Part shown: positions 1-8,026 of the stretch, in pieces | Position numbering within the stretch: the stretch's first letter is position 1 | Layout: the number at the start of each line of letters is the position of its first letter | Assembly (NCBI GenBank): GCA_029554925.1 | Contig: JAKPUV010001218.1 | Coordinates: forward strand, 1 to 19,818 | Length of the DNA stretch: 19,818 bases | Reading direction: 5' to 3' | From: Candidatus Hydrogenedentota bacterium | GTDB taxonomy: Bacteria; Hydrogenedentota; Hydrogenedentia; Hydrogenedentales; CAITNO01 | Position numbers and translations under genes: made by a program | Notes under the pieces: generated by a model | What the model was told of the DNA's origin: nothing | Database searches by the model: none | Seen by the model: only the letters and a program-made list of their open reading frames with translations

Positions 1-2409
1 GCCGCGGAAGCGCCCCCGGCGGAGAAGCCCAAGGGCCAGTACCGCAGCTTCCCCATCTTCACCGGGTCCCTGCGCGCGCCCTCGCCCAACGCGGCCACCC
101 ACAAGCTGATCGGCGGCGTTGAACGGCAGGGGCTGCGGGACGCCCTGACGCGCCCCATCGAGTTTGGCGAGCCCGGCCTGGGCTTCACGCCGCCGGACTG
201 GACGGAGCCCCTGCGCGATCTCGAGGCCGACAAGATGACCACGGACCTGGCTACCGGCAAGACCGTGATGCGCGACAACGTGCGGCTTCGGCTGGGCGAG
301 ATGGCCTTCCAAAGCGACCAGTTCTCCTATTCCGACGAGCAGGGCAGCTACGACGCCGAGGGCCATGTCGTGGTCAGCCAGCATGACTCCAAGCTCACAG
401 CGGACTACCTCTCCTATGCGACGCCCGACGAGCAGGCTGTGGAGCGCTCCCTCGTGCTGGAGCCCCGGAACGAGCAGGACATGGCCAAGAAGCGCCTCTC
501 CATGGGGCGCATCACGGGGCGCAACCTTCATGTGAGCGAGCCGACGCGCGAGCTGCGGGCCGAGGAGGTGGACTACGACTTCTCTGCGCAGAGGGGCACC
601 CTCACAAAGGCCCGGGGCCGCGCCGCCTACTTCTACTACTCCGCCGACAAGCTCCAGATTCTGGGGCCCGAGGAGTTCATCGCCGAGAACGCCTGGTTCA
701 CCACCTGCCCCGGCGACCCGCCGGGCTACCGGATTCTGGTCAAGGAGCTGCACGTAGAGCAGGGCGAGGCCGTCGCCGGAAAGGGGGCGCGGCTCGCGCT
801 GGGCAATTTCCAGACCCCCTTCGCCCTGCCCATCTGGGGCAGCAAGGCCGGCCCCTATCCCTGGTCCCTGGACTTCGACTCGGGGCGGCACGCGGAGACG
901 GGCTACTACCTCAACCTGGGCCAGCAGTTCCAGCTCTCCAAAGAGCTTTCCCTCGGCCCGCGGATCATGCCGACCGAAAAGGAGGGCGTGGGCCTGGGCG
1001 GCGACATCTATTACGACTACATGAAGACGCCCTCGTCGCGGCTGTACCGGACCGCCGGCGAGTTCCACGGACTGCAGACCACCGAGAACAGGGGGTATCT
1101 CGCCTGGTACAACCGCTTCGAGCCGAACAGGGACCTCGTCCTGCGGATGCAGGCGGAGCAGTGGTCGGACGAGGAGTTCTACAAGGACTTCTTCTACGAG
1201 CAGTACCGCCACCGCAGCGAGCCGCGCACCTTTGCCAACGCCACCCTGCGCAGGGAGGATTTCATCGCCACGGGCACCGCGCGGATCAACACCCACTCCT
1301 GGGTGGGCGAGACGGAGCGCCTCCCCGAGGGGACCTTCCACCTTCTGGAGCGCCCGCTGGCGGACCGGCTGATGTTCTCCTTCGACACCGTGAACGGCTA
1401 CAACGACCGCAACCCCGGGCGGGAGTACGGCGCGCGGTCGGTGAACATCGCGCGGCTGTCCTACGACTGGGACGCGGCCCCCTGGCTTTCCGTGACCCCC
1501 TTCTACGAGCTGGAGGGGGCCTGGTACCAGCGCGAGCGCAACAGCGACGACAGCGCGTCGCGCGTCTCCAACACCGCCGGGGTGACCCTCCAGACCCGCC
1601 TGCACCGCGAGTTCCCCGGGTTCTGGGGGTTCTCCGCCTTCAAGCATGTCATTCTGCCCTCGGTCACCTACTCCTACCGGCCCGAGCCCACCCTGGCCGC
1701 CGTGGACGCCCCCCGCTTCGACTCCCTGGACAACGTGTACGGCAGAAGCCGCCTGGAGACCAAGCTGACCAACGTCCTTTACGGCCGCGACGCGGAGACG
1801 AACGACGTGTGGCAGGCCGCCCGCCTGACCCTATACCAGGGGAACGACTTCTGGAACGACACCCGCAAGGCGGACGACTATGAGGCCGAGCTGGACCTGC
1901 GGCCCCGGCCCTGGTGGGGCATGCAGCTGGCGGGCGAGCGCCACGACACGCGCCGCCCCGAGTCCCTGCTGGAGGAGAACTACCTGGAGAACCGCTTCTA
2001 CAAGGCCTATGAGCGCGCCACCGGCAGGGTGCTCAACGAGCGCGCCGCCGACCTCAACCTGCGCTACGCCGACTACACCCGCCTGCTGACGCAGCTCTAC
2101 TACGACAACACGGTGGTCGGCGGGCGCTTCAACACGCGCATCGGCTTCGCCTACTCGGACACGGACGGCAACATCTACAACCGCGACGTGCTGTACGGCC
2201 TGGGATACCGCCTGTCGGAGAACTGGGGCGTGAGCTTCGAGCACATCTACGACCTGAACGGCGACGAGATGCGCAGCCAGACCTACGAGATCCGCCGGAG
2301 CTTCAAGTGCTGGGAGACCGCCCTGCGCTTCCGCGACCGGCAGAGCGGCTTCGACGTGAACATGGAGATCAGCCTCACCGCGTTCCCCGACACGGCGATC
2401 GAGTTCTGA
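1..2409 (+). CDS. lptD: LPS-assembly outer membrane protein LptD, 5'-truncated by window edge
   Basis: LptD forms the outer-membrane barrel that takes lipopolysaccharide from the periplasmic Lpt bridge and inserts it in the outer leaflet. The frame is open from base 1, so the first Met at 235 is probably internal; 802 residues are visible. Residues about 75-160 look like the LptA/OstA-type periplasmic fold (short repeats such as VRLRLGEMAF and AEGHVVVSQHDSKLTADYL). From about residue 250 to the end there are alternating aromatic/polar strands typical of the barrel. The protein ends in Phe (TAIEF), as outer-membrane barrels do for BAM recognition. Only two cysteines are visible, C236 (TTCPGD) and C770 (FKCWET). 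They sit where E. coli C173 and C725 lie, so one inter-domain disulfide is plausible. The signal peptide is outside the window. The identification rests on domain order and motif similarity. Confidence 0.9.
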   Translation, partial: AAEAPPAEKPKGQYRSFPIFTGSLRAPSPNAATHKLIGGVERQGLRDALTRPIEFGEPGLGFTPPDWTEPLRDLEADKMTTDLATGKTVMRDNVRLRLGEMAFQSDQFSYSDEQGSYDAEGHVVVSQHDSKLTADYLSYATPDEQAVERSLVLEPRNEQDMAKKRLSMGRITGRNLHVSEPTRELRAEEVDYDFSAQRGTLTKARGRAAYFYYSADKLQILGPEEFIAENAWFTTCPGDPPGYRILVKELHVEQGEAVAGKGARLALGNFQTPFALPIWGSKAGPYPWSLDFDSGRHAETGYYLNLGQQFQLSKELSLGPRIMPTEKEGVGLGGDIYYDYMKTPSSRLYRTAGEFHGLQTTENRGYLAWYNRFEPNRDLVLRMQAEQWSDEEFYKDFFYEQYRHRSEPRTFANATLRREDFIATGTARINTHSWVGETERLPEGTFHLLERPLADRLMFSFDTVNGYNDRNPGREYGARSVNIARLSYDWDAAPWLSVTPFYELEGAWYQRERNSDDSASRVSNTAGVTLQTRLHREFPGFWGFSAFKHVILPSVTYSYRPEPTLAAVDAPRFDSLDNVYGRSRLETKLTNVLYGRDAETNDVWQAARLTLYQGNDFWNDTRKADDYEAELDLRPRPWWGMQLAGERHDTRRPESLLEENYLENRFYKAYERATGRVLNERAADLNLRYADYTRLLTQLYYDNTVVGGRFNTRIGFAYSDTDGNIYNRDVLYGLGYRLSENWGVSFEHIYDLNGDEMRSQTYEIRRSFKCWETALRFRDRQSGFDVNMEISLTAFPDTAIEF

Positions 2410-2413
2410 CGCC

Positions 2414-3715
2414 TCAGACCGCCGGACCGAACACCCAGCGGCAGGTCCACTCGTGGCACACGCCCCACGGCGCCTGCAGGCACTCCCACGAGGAGTACAG
2501 GGAAACGGCGCACAGCAGCGCCGCCGCCGCCCAGAACAGCGCGCCCCGGGGCCGCGCGAAAAGGGGCGGCGCCATCAGCAGCAGCGCGGGCACCGCGCAC
2601 AGGTGCCAGCGGAACCCGTAGCTCGCGCCGCCGTAGTTGTTCGTCGAGGCGACGTAGTAGGCCGTCAGGACGATGAAGGCCGCCAGGCACGCCCACACAA
2701 AGGCCGGGCGGCCGCGTCCCCGCAGGGCGGCCCCCGCGCCGCACAGCCCGAGCAGGGTGACCGGGAACAGCGAAAACACGCCGAACCGGCCGGCCACCGC
2801 GTGGAACAGATACACCCCGCGCGGCTCGTTCAGCCCGTCAATGCCCAGCGGATGCCGCCACAGCGACTCCTCGAACATGTAGACCTCGGGACGGGTCTGC
2901 ACCGGCATCAGGCTGCCCGTCGCCGCGAACATCATTCCGAAGTGCGCCGCCAGCGGCGGCAGCAGCCCCGCGCCCATCCAGAAAGCCGCGCGCACCCCCC
3001 CCCGGAGCAGCAGGAAAGGCGAAAGCAGGGCCGGAAACACGGCCGAGGGGAGGTCAAAGGCAAAGGCGAGCCCCCAGCAAAACCCATACAGCAGGAAATG
3101 GGGCCAAGACGGTGTGAGGCCGCCGGTGGCCGCACCCGCGGCCACATAGAAGCACGCGCACAGCGCGGCGACGGCGGGAACATGGTTGTTCAGCTGGGAG
3201 GCATACCCGAACAGCGGCGTGGCAAAAGTGAAGGCCGCCACCAGAAACAGCCAGGGCCCCCGCCCGGGCACCAGAAAGCGCAGGGCCGCCGCAAACAGCA
3301 CGACCGCCGCCGCGAAGGGAAGCTGGCAGAGCGTGAAGATCACCAGCACCAGGAAGGGCCTGAGGGTGTCCGGGTCGGCCAGATCCCATCCGGCCGCCGC
3401 CCGGAGGACGGCGTATTCGGCGGTCATCAGCATGGGCAGCAGCGGCGGCTTGCTGGAGAGGATCCGCCCGTTCACCCGCACCCGGTCCACCGTCTGCTCG
3501 AAGGGGTTGGGGGGGGCCTCCGGCGGGCGGTCTATCCGCCAGGTGTGGTCGTGCGCCAGGGAGTACACCGTGGCCAGGCGGCTGTTCACCGTCTCCCCGG
3601 CGAAAATGCCGGGCCGCAGGGCGAACTGGGCGGCGAGGGCAAGCGCGGCCAGCACGGCCGCCGCGGCCAAACGCCCCGCCCGGCCCTCCCCACCCCGCGC
3701 CGAGACGTCCTCCAC
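2414..3715 (-). CDS. polytopic membrane protein, GT-C glycosyltransferase-like
   Basis: This 433-residue integral membrane protein has roughly ten hydrophobic segments, the first at about residues 15-33 and the last near 390-410. The stretch VNGRILSSKPPLLP, after an N-terminal loop containing YSLAHDHTWRID, resembles the conserved 'DKV...G..YSDKPPL' region of PMT/ArnT/RgtA-type (GT-C) transferases and their uncharacterised relatives. Those enzymes use polyprenyl-phosphate sugars at the outer face of the inner membrane. I cannot point to a certain catalytic Asp, so activity is inferred. The start is GTG at 3715, because GGAG lies 7 nt before it and the upstream lipoprotein gene stops only 4 nt away, which suggests a two-gene transcript. 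Its stop faces the lptD stop with 4 nt between them. It could also be a non-catalytic membrane protein of the same fold. Confidence 0.7.
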   Translation of the reverse strand: MEDVSARGGEGRAGRLAAAAVLAALALAAQFALRPGIFAGETVNSRLATVYSLAHDHTWRIDRPPEAPPNPFEQTVDRVRVNGRILSSKPPLLPMLMTAEYAVLRAAAGWDLADPDTLRPFLVLVIFTLCQLPFAAAVVLFAAALRFLVPGRGPWLFLVAAFTFATPLFGYASQLNNHVPAVAALCACFYVAAGAATGGLTPSWPHFLLYGFCWGLAFAFDLPSAVFPALLSPFLLLRGGVRAAFWMGAGLLPPLAAHFGMMFAATGSLMPVQTRPEVYMFEESLWRHPLGIDGLNEPRGVYLFHAVAGRFGVFSLFPVTLLGLCGAGAALRGRGRPAFVWACLAAFIVLTAYYVASTNNYGGASYGFRWHLCAVPALLLMAPPLFARPRGALFWAAAALLCAVSLYSSWECLQAPWGVCHEWTCRWVFGPAV

Positions 3716-3719
3716 GGGA

Positions 3720-4337
3720 CTACTCCGTGTCCCGGCCGGTGATCTTGGAAATCATGCGGGCGAACCAGCCCGGCTGGGCCTCGGGGGCCACGCGTTGCTC
3801 CTCCTCGCGCCGGGGCACCCATTCGCCGTTGAGAAACTCCTCGGTCTTGTCGGCGACGAAGAGGCTGCCCACGCGGCGCCAGCGGCCGTTGCGCAGCTCG
3901 TAGTTGAGCATTTCCGTGCCGGTGTCACGGAAGAAGTTCGCGTCCTCGGCGGCCTCCCCCCGGCTGCGGTGCATGCGCGTGCTGTGGCGCACCTTCGCGA
4001 CGCGCACCTCGCCCGAAAGCGGCCGGATGCGCGAGTCGTTGTCGCGCAGCACGATCTCCATGCCCCCGGCGCCGGACGGGTACTCCACATACTCGCGGAA
4101 GTAATAGGGACGGCGGCGCACCATGTCGGGGCCGGCGGCGGAGCCCCGGCCCGCCTCGGCCTGCAGGTGCTTCTCCACGATGCCGCGAAGGGCGGTCTCG
4201 GCCTCCTCCCGGGACGCGCCGGAAACCGCCTCCGCGGAGGGGTCGTCCTGCACTATGGTTCGTCCGCCCCCGAAACATCCCGAAAGCGCGGCCGCCATGG
4301 CCAGCGCCAGCAATCCCGCCGTAGCACGAAAACCCAT
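3720..4337 (-). CDS. predicted lipoprotein of unknown function
   Basis: The product is 205 residues. It begins with a charged n-region and a hydrophobic stretch that ends in a lipobox L-S-G-C with the acylated Cys at position 21. Phe at +2 gives no inner-membrane retention signal, so outer-membrane anchoring is likely. The mature part is hydrophilic. It contains REYVEYPSGAGGMEIVLRDN and a following region rich in short beta-like segments (GEVRVAKVRHSTRMH, YELRNGRWRRVGSLFV), then a basic/amphipathic tail (WFARMISKITGRD). I do not recognise a family. The start at 4337 is supported by AAGGA 6 nt upstream and a good promoter further up. It is the first gene of a pair with the membrane protein 4 nt downstream. 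Confidence 0.75.
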   Translation of the reverse strand: MGFRATAGLLALAMAAALSGCFGGGRTIVQDDPSAEAVSGASREEAETALRGIVEKHLQAEAGRGSAAGPDMVRRRPYYFREYVEYPSGAGGMEIVLRDNDSRIRPLSGEVRVAKVRHSTRMHRSRGEAAEDANFFRDTGTEMLNYELRNGRWRRVGSLFVADKTEEFLNGEWVPRREEEQRVAPEAQPGWFARMISKITGRDTE

Positions 4338-4398
4338 TGCCGTTCATCCTTTCCCGGGCCTGGCCCGAAAACCGTCCGCTTCTGTCGGACCTCGTTCG
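4338..4398 (-). other. leader of the lipoprotein gene with two inverted repeats
   Basis: The predicted untranslated leader holds two small inverted repeats. GTCCG/CGGAC lies at 4374-4390 with a 7-nt loop. CGGGCC/GGCCCG lies at 4355-4367 around a single central base. The second ends 17 nt before the ATG, next to the AAGGA ribosome site. They may affect translation initiation. Neither is followed by a T-run, so they are not terminators. Confidence 0.3.
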
Positions 4399-4405
4399 AA
4401 GGGGT

Positions 4406-4434
4406 ATTATGACAGAAACCGTGGATAGTTTGAA
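4406..4434 (-). promoter_or_regulatory. sigma-70-type promoter with extended -10 for the lipoprotein gene
   Basis: On the minus strand TTCAAA (4429-4434) is followed, after 17 nt, by CATAAT (4406-4411). The -10 is preceded by TGT, which fits the extended -10 pattern. Matches are 4/6 and 5/6. The predicted start of transcription is near 4399, giving a leader of about 60 nt before the ATG at 4337. The site lies in a short AT-rich island in GC-rich DNA, which strengthens it. Confidence 0.6.
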
Positions 4435-4481
4435 AAACACGTCCCCCGCGTCCCGGTATCGCGCCGAAAGGCGAAGAGGGG

Positions 4482-5573
4482 TCACATGCTCGAAACGGGG
4501 GACATGGTGCGCGCCATCAGGGTGCGCGGGGTACCGTTCTCCGAGGCGACCTTGGTGTCCTCCAGACGCACAAAGGTGGACCCCACCTTCTTCACCAGGA
4601 AGCGGTCCTGCAGGAGCTCGCCCTCGGCGACGGTCTGCTCCTTTTCCGAAAGGTAGGAGTTGTTGAGGCGGAAGACGGCCTTCCCCCCCTCGCCCTCCGT
4701 GCTGGTGAGCACAAACTTGAAATAGGCGAGCTCCCGGTTGACCCGGTCAAGGAGCTGGGTCGTCTTGGGATCCGAATCCATCATCCCCACACGATTGATG
4801 AGGGCCGAGGCCTTGTCGAGCTTCTCCTGGGAAAAGGGCACGCAGCCGAGTCCGGCCTCCACCTCGCTGATGACCTGGAGGCGCACCTTCTCCAAAATGG
4901 CGCGGTTCTCCGGCGTGTCATTGTGCCGCAGCGCGGTGAGGGCCTCCTCGACACACTCCACCGACGGCGTGCCCGAGGCCAGCATTTCCAGCGCCTTGTT
5001 GGGGTAAACGAATCCCTCGGGCGTGTTCCGCGCGCGCATCTCCTTGATGCGGGCGACGGCGAAGTTCGTGCCAAGAAAAAGAATCACGAGGCCCGCGGTG
5101 ATGGCGCCGAAGAGGAACACCTTTCTCCCGATCTCCCGGGAGCGCGCGGCGGCCTGCTTGCGCGCCTTGATCTGCGACGGGGTGGCGGGGCGGGCGCCCA
5201 GATCGGCGAGCCCGCTGTGCATGGGATCCAGGGGCGGCAGTCCGGACTCCTCCTTGGGGGCATCCTGTCCGGTCCGCTTGCGGCCGAGCCAGGACGCCTT
5301 CCGCTCCTCCTCCTCGCGGGCCCGTTCCGCCGCGGCCTGCTCCTCCGTCATGAAACTCTTGAGCGCCTCCATGACGTTCCCGGAGACGGTGTAGGTGGAG
5401 GAGTCCTCCCCCCCGAGGTCCTGCACCGTGAGCGTCTCCACCTCCTTGCGGGGTTTGCCGACGGCGGCCCCGCAGAACCGGCAGCGGTTGGCCAGAATGC
5501 TGATTGGCATGCGGCATTCCGGACACAGCCTCAACGGGTCCTTCTCGCTCATCCGCTCGTGCTCAGACGTCAT
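4482..5573 (-). CDS. zinc-ribbon single-pass membrane protein, unknown function
   Basis: The product has 363 residues. The N-terminus carries a treble-clef-like zinc ribbon: C17-x2-C20 and C31-x2-C34, with a 10-residue spacer (LCPECRMP ... CRFCGA). A charged, Glu/Ala-rich linker (about residues 45-145) follows, then one transmembrane helix at about 151-174. The C-terminal part of about 190 residues would then be extracytoplasmic if the ribbon is cytoplasmic. It is mostly helical, then ends in a beta-type segment (LVKKVGSTFVRLEDTKV). The start at 5573 has GGGAG 6 nt upstream; the next Met (residue 8) has a poorer site. Genes on both sides are more than 130 nt away, so it looks monocistronic. 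Zinc-ribbon plus transmembrane architecture is common in proteins of unknown function; I do not assign one. Confidence 0.75.
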   Translation of the reverse strand: MTSEHERMSEKDPLRLCPECRMPISILANRCRFCGAAVGKPRKEVETLTVQDLGGEDSSTYTVSGNVMEALKSFMTEEQAAAERAREEEERKASWLGRKRTGQDAPKEESGLPPLDPMHSGLADLGARPATPSQIKARKQAAARSREIGRKVFLFGAITAGLVILFLGTNFAVARIKEMRARNTPEGFVYPNKALEMLASGTPSVECVEEALTALRHNDTPENRAILEKVRLQVISEVEAGLGCVPFSQEKLDKASALINRVGMMDSDPKTTQLLDRVNRELAYFKFVLTSTEGEGGKAVFRLNNSYLSEKEQTVAEGELLQDRFLVKKVGSTFVRLEDTKVASENGTPRTLMARTMSPVSSM

Positions 5574-5679
5574 ACTTCACTCCCTCTCGTCTTCCTCTGC
5601 CGCCGGACGCGCGGCCCGGCGGGGAGCCCCCGCGGCCGCCGGCCGTCCGGCAAAAACGCGCGCGATCTCCCGCACTTTT
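5574..5679 (-). other. structured 5' leader of the zinc-ribbon gene
   Basis: Between the candidate promoter and the ATG lies a nested hairpin spanning 5602-5651. The outer 8-bp stem pairs 5602-5609 with 5644-5651 (GCCGGACG/CGTCCGGC). The inner perfect 6-bp stem with a 3-nt loop is GCGGGG-AGC-CCCCGC at 5619-5633. The region between is GC-only and can pair further with bulges. On the minus-strand transcript the T5 run precedes the hairpin rather than following it, so it is not an intrinsic terminator in this direction. On the plus strand there is no T-run either. Confidence 0.35.
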
Positions 5680-5708
5680 AGCATACCCGTTCTAGGCAAC
5701 AAATGCAA
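5680..5708 (-). promoter_or_regulatory. candidate sigma-70-type promoter for the zinc-ribbon gene
   Basis: On the minus strand TTGCAT (5703-5708) and TATGCT (5680-5685) are separated by 17 nt. They match consensus at only 3/6 and 4/6, but they occupy the only AT-rich patch between the GH42-like stop at 5712 and the ATG at 5573. The implied leader is about 100 nt and contains the nested hairpin. Confidence 0.35.
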
Positions 5709-5711
5709 GCG

Positions 5712-7961
5712 TCAGCGGGGGCCCTGACCCATCGGTTTCAGGGAGAAGACACGCGTCTCGCCGGTGCGCAGGGGCAGGACGAACTCGTCCTTCTGGGCCC
5801 ATCCCACCGCCGGGTCAAAGAGGTCCTGCACGTCGCAGTAGTCGGGAAGCAGCACGGACCGTTTGCCGGACTCGGCGCCGTGAAGCGCCAGCAGGCCCGG
5901 GCCCGCGTAGACGGGATCGAAGTAGTTCGCCTCACCGGGCGCGATGAAGAGCGGCTCTTCCAGTATCCGCAGGATCTCCGCCAGGATGGCCGGGCCCACG
6001 CCGGGGTCCGCAAGATAGATGGAGGTCCACTCCCCGTTCACGGACTTCACTGCCAGACTTGTCTTGCCGCTGTCCGCGTAGCGCGCGAGCGCGTCGGCGC
6101 CCTCGTCCTCAATGTGAAAGAGCGGGTCCCACGACCCCGCCGCCCCAAACGGCGCGTCCTGCGCCAGGAACTGGCCGGACAGGCTGAACAGGGACCCCGG
6201 GGCGGCCGCCCCCTCGAAGGCGCGCACCCCCATGCCCGTGACGGCGGCGATGTTCTCCGCCGACGAAACGTCCCCGTCGAAGTACCCCGGCGCATACAGC
6301 CAGACCACGCTCGCGCGCTCCCGCGCGAAGCGGTCATGAAGCCGCTCCCGGGCTTCGGCGTCGATGCGGAAGGCGTTCAGGAACAGCCAGACCCGCGAGG
6401 GCCCGGCGCGCTCCTCCAGCACGTCCTGCAGGAGGACAAACCGGGTGCGCACCCCCGCCCGCAGCGCCGCATCGCGCCCGCCGGCAACCAGCAGGGCATT
6501 CAGCGGCCCGGCGCAGCGCTGCACGGCGCGGGACGCCTCGTCCACCACCACCGTCACCCCCGCGGGCGACTCCTCCTCGGGCGGCGCGGCGGCCTGTTCC
6601 GCCCGCGCGGCGCAGACCTCCCGCATCTTTCCGAAGAGCCGCCACTGTTCCCTGTCGAGCAGCCAGCCGTCGCCCAGCGGATCCGCCCAGGCCAGCCCCA
6701 GCCCGTCCACAAGCGCCGAGGCGAAGTTCCGTTTCTGCACCTCGAAGATGTCCTCGGCGCGCACACCGCGCATCCGGGCGACCGCGCCCGTGGCCGGGTC
6801 CCGCTCCATCCCCGTGCGCGTGTCATCCAGCACGATCCACGTCTTTCCCCGCGCGAGGAGGGAATGCACGGGGCCGGCGTAGCCGCCCGCCCCCCCCATG
6901 CCGCGGTCCGACTGCGAGACCGGGCCGATCACCCCGCCCAAGTCGCTGTCCAGCAGGTTGCCCAGGGCGAAATGCCCCGAAACGTTCCCCCCCGCCTCGA
7001 AACTGAACCCGTACGGCGCCAGAATGCTCGGGCTGATCATGGACACCTCGACCAAATGCGCGACAAAGGCCGCCAGGGCATCGGCGGTGCTTTCGGAGGT
7101 GTACCGCAGATAGTCCGAAAGCGGCCGGTCTTCCGGAAACCGGACAAAGACCTGCCCGGTGTTGTTAAAGTCGGGCAGTTCGGGCAGGGTCACCTCGTCG
7201 GCCGACATGCCGGGCCGCCCCCAGGCCTCCCCCAACGCCGCCTCGCCCTGGTAATGGCGCACCAGCCAGTCACGGAACCCCTGGCGGTTCACCTCCGAGC
7301 GGTCCCCCGCCTCCGGGAGCGTCCACTGCCCCCCCTCCAGGGCGCACAGGACATACCCCTCGATCCGCCGGCTGACCTCGCCGCCCTCCACCGACTCCAC
7401 CAGCTTCCGCAGCGCGGCCCGCCCGTCCTCGATCCACTGCTGGGACGCGGTGGAGGGAAACGGTCCCGGGGCGCCGTTTACCGTCATCATTTCCCCCTCG
7501 TGCGCCTTTGCCCACGCCGGAGGCGGGTTGAGGTCCACCTGAAGCAGGAAAGAGGCGCGCGGATTCGCCGCCATGACCTGCTTCAGGCGCGCGGTCACGT
7601 CGTCCGGGGCGTCCTCGTCCGACCAGACGGGCGCCACCGGCACGATATGGCGGCTGATGCCCGCCTCCGCCGCCATGGAAGCCTCCTCCATCACCGTCGC
7701 CCAATCCTCCGGCGCGTCGGGCCGCGCGAAGAAGTACAGCGGCGGTCCCCCGGTGTCCGGCTCCCCCTCGGCCCCCTCGCCGGCGGAGCCGTTGCCCTGC
7801 GCCCCGGCACCCGCGACCGGCGCGACAACGGGCGCCGCCTCCTCCGGCACCGACCACTTGCCCACCCACAGCCCCGCCGCGGCGGCAAGCGCCATGACGG
7901 CGGCAAGCGCCAGCAGCCGCAGGTAGACCCCCGTGTTTTTAACTTTTCCCGGTTCTGGCAT
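5712..7961 (-). CDS. membrane-anchored or secreted glycoside hydrolase 42-like protein, apparently lacking catalytic Glu residues
   Basis: The 749-residue protein has a signal-anchor or uncleaved signal at about residues 12-33. A low-complexity Ala/Gly/Glu/Pro linker to about 72 follows, and then a TIM-barrel-like region. Family marks of GH42/beta-galactosidase-like proteins are visible: IEGYVLCALEGGQW (about 200-213), HFALGNLLDSDLGGVIGP, KTWIVLDDTRT (373-383) and ALVDGLGLAWADPLGDGW. A flavodoxin-like trimerisation-type domain (VWLFLNAFRIDAEAR, VVWLYAPGYF) and a C-terminal beta segment come last. Where active relatives, as I remember them, have 'GEW' and 'W..E.DTRT', this protein has Q212 and L378, so catalysis is doubtful. 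The ribosome site is weak (AAGAGC about 8 nt before the ATG). It lies 55 nt behind the FAD oxidoreductase and may share its transcript. Confidence 0.7.
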   Translation of the reverse strand: MPEPGKVKNTGVYLRLLALAAVMALAAAAGLWVGKWSVPEEAAPVVAPVAGAGAQGNGSAGEGAEGEPDTGGPPLYFFARPDAPEDWATVMEEASMAAEAGISRHIVPVAPVWSDEDAPDDVTARLKQVMAANPRASFLLQVDLNPPPAWAKAHEGEMMTVNGAPGPFPSTASQQWIEDGRAALRKLVESVEGGEVSRRIEGYVLCALEGGQWTLPEAGDRSEVNRQGFRDWLVRHYQGEAALGEAWGRPGMSADEVTLPELPDFNNTGQVFVRFPEDRPLSDYLRYTSESTADALAAFVAHLVEVSMISPSILAPYGFSFEAGGNVSGHFALGNLLDSDLGGVIGPVSQSDRGMGGAGGYAGPVHSLLARGKTWIVLDDTRTGMERDPATGAVARMRGVRAEDIFEVQKRNFASALVDGLGLAWADPLGDGWLLDREQWRLFGKMREVCAARAEQAAAPPEEESPAGVTVVVDEASRAVQRCAGPLNALLVAGGRDAALRAGVRTRFVLLQDVLEERAGPSRVWLFLNAFRIDAEARERLHDRFARERASVVWLYAPGYFDGDVSSAENIAAVTGMGVRAFEGAAAPGSLFSLSGQFLAQDAPFGAAGSWDPLFHIEDEGADALARYADSGKTSLAVKSVNGEWTSIYLADPGVGPAILAEILRILEEPLFIAPGEANYFDPVYAGPGLLALHGAESGKRSVLLPDYCDVQDLFDPAVGWAQKDEFVLPLRTGETRVFSLKPMGQGPR

Positions 7962-8010
7962 GATGATGCTCTTCTTTCACAAGTCCAATCACGGCGGCGT
8001 CACAAAGGCG

Positions 8011-8026
8011 GCGGGGTCAGCCCCGC
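8011..8026 (-). other. short GC hairpin spanning the FAD gene stop codon
   Basis: GCGGGG and CCCCGC form a perfect 6-bp stem with a 4-nt loop, and the TGA stop (8017-8019) lies in that loop. No T-run follows on the minus strand, so this is not a convincing intrinsic terminator. It could slow exonucleases or polymerase between the two genes. Confidence 0.25.
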
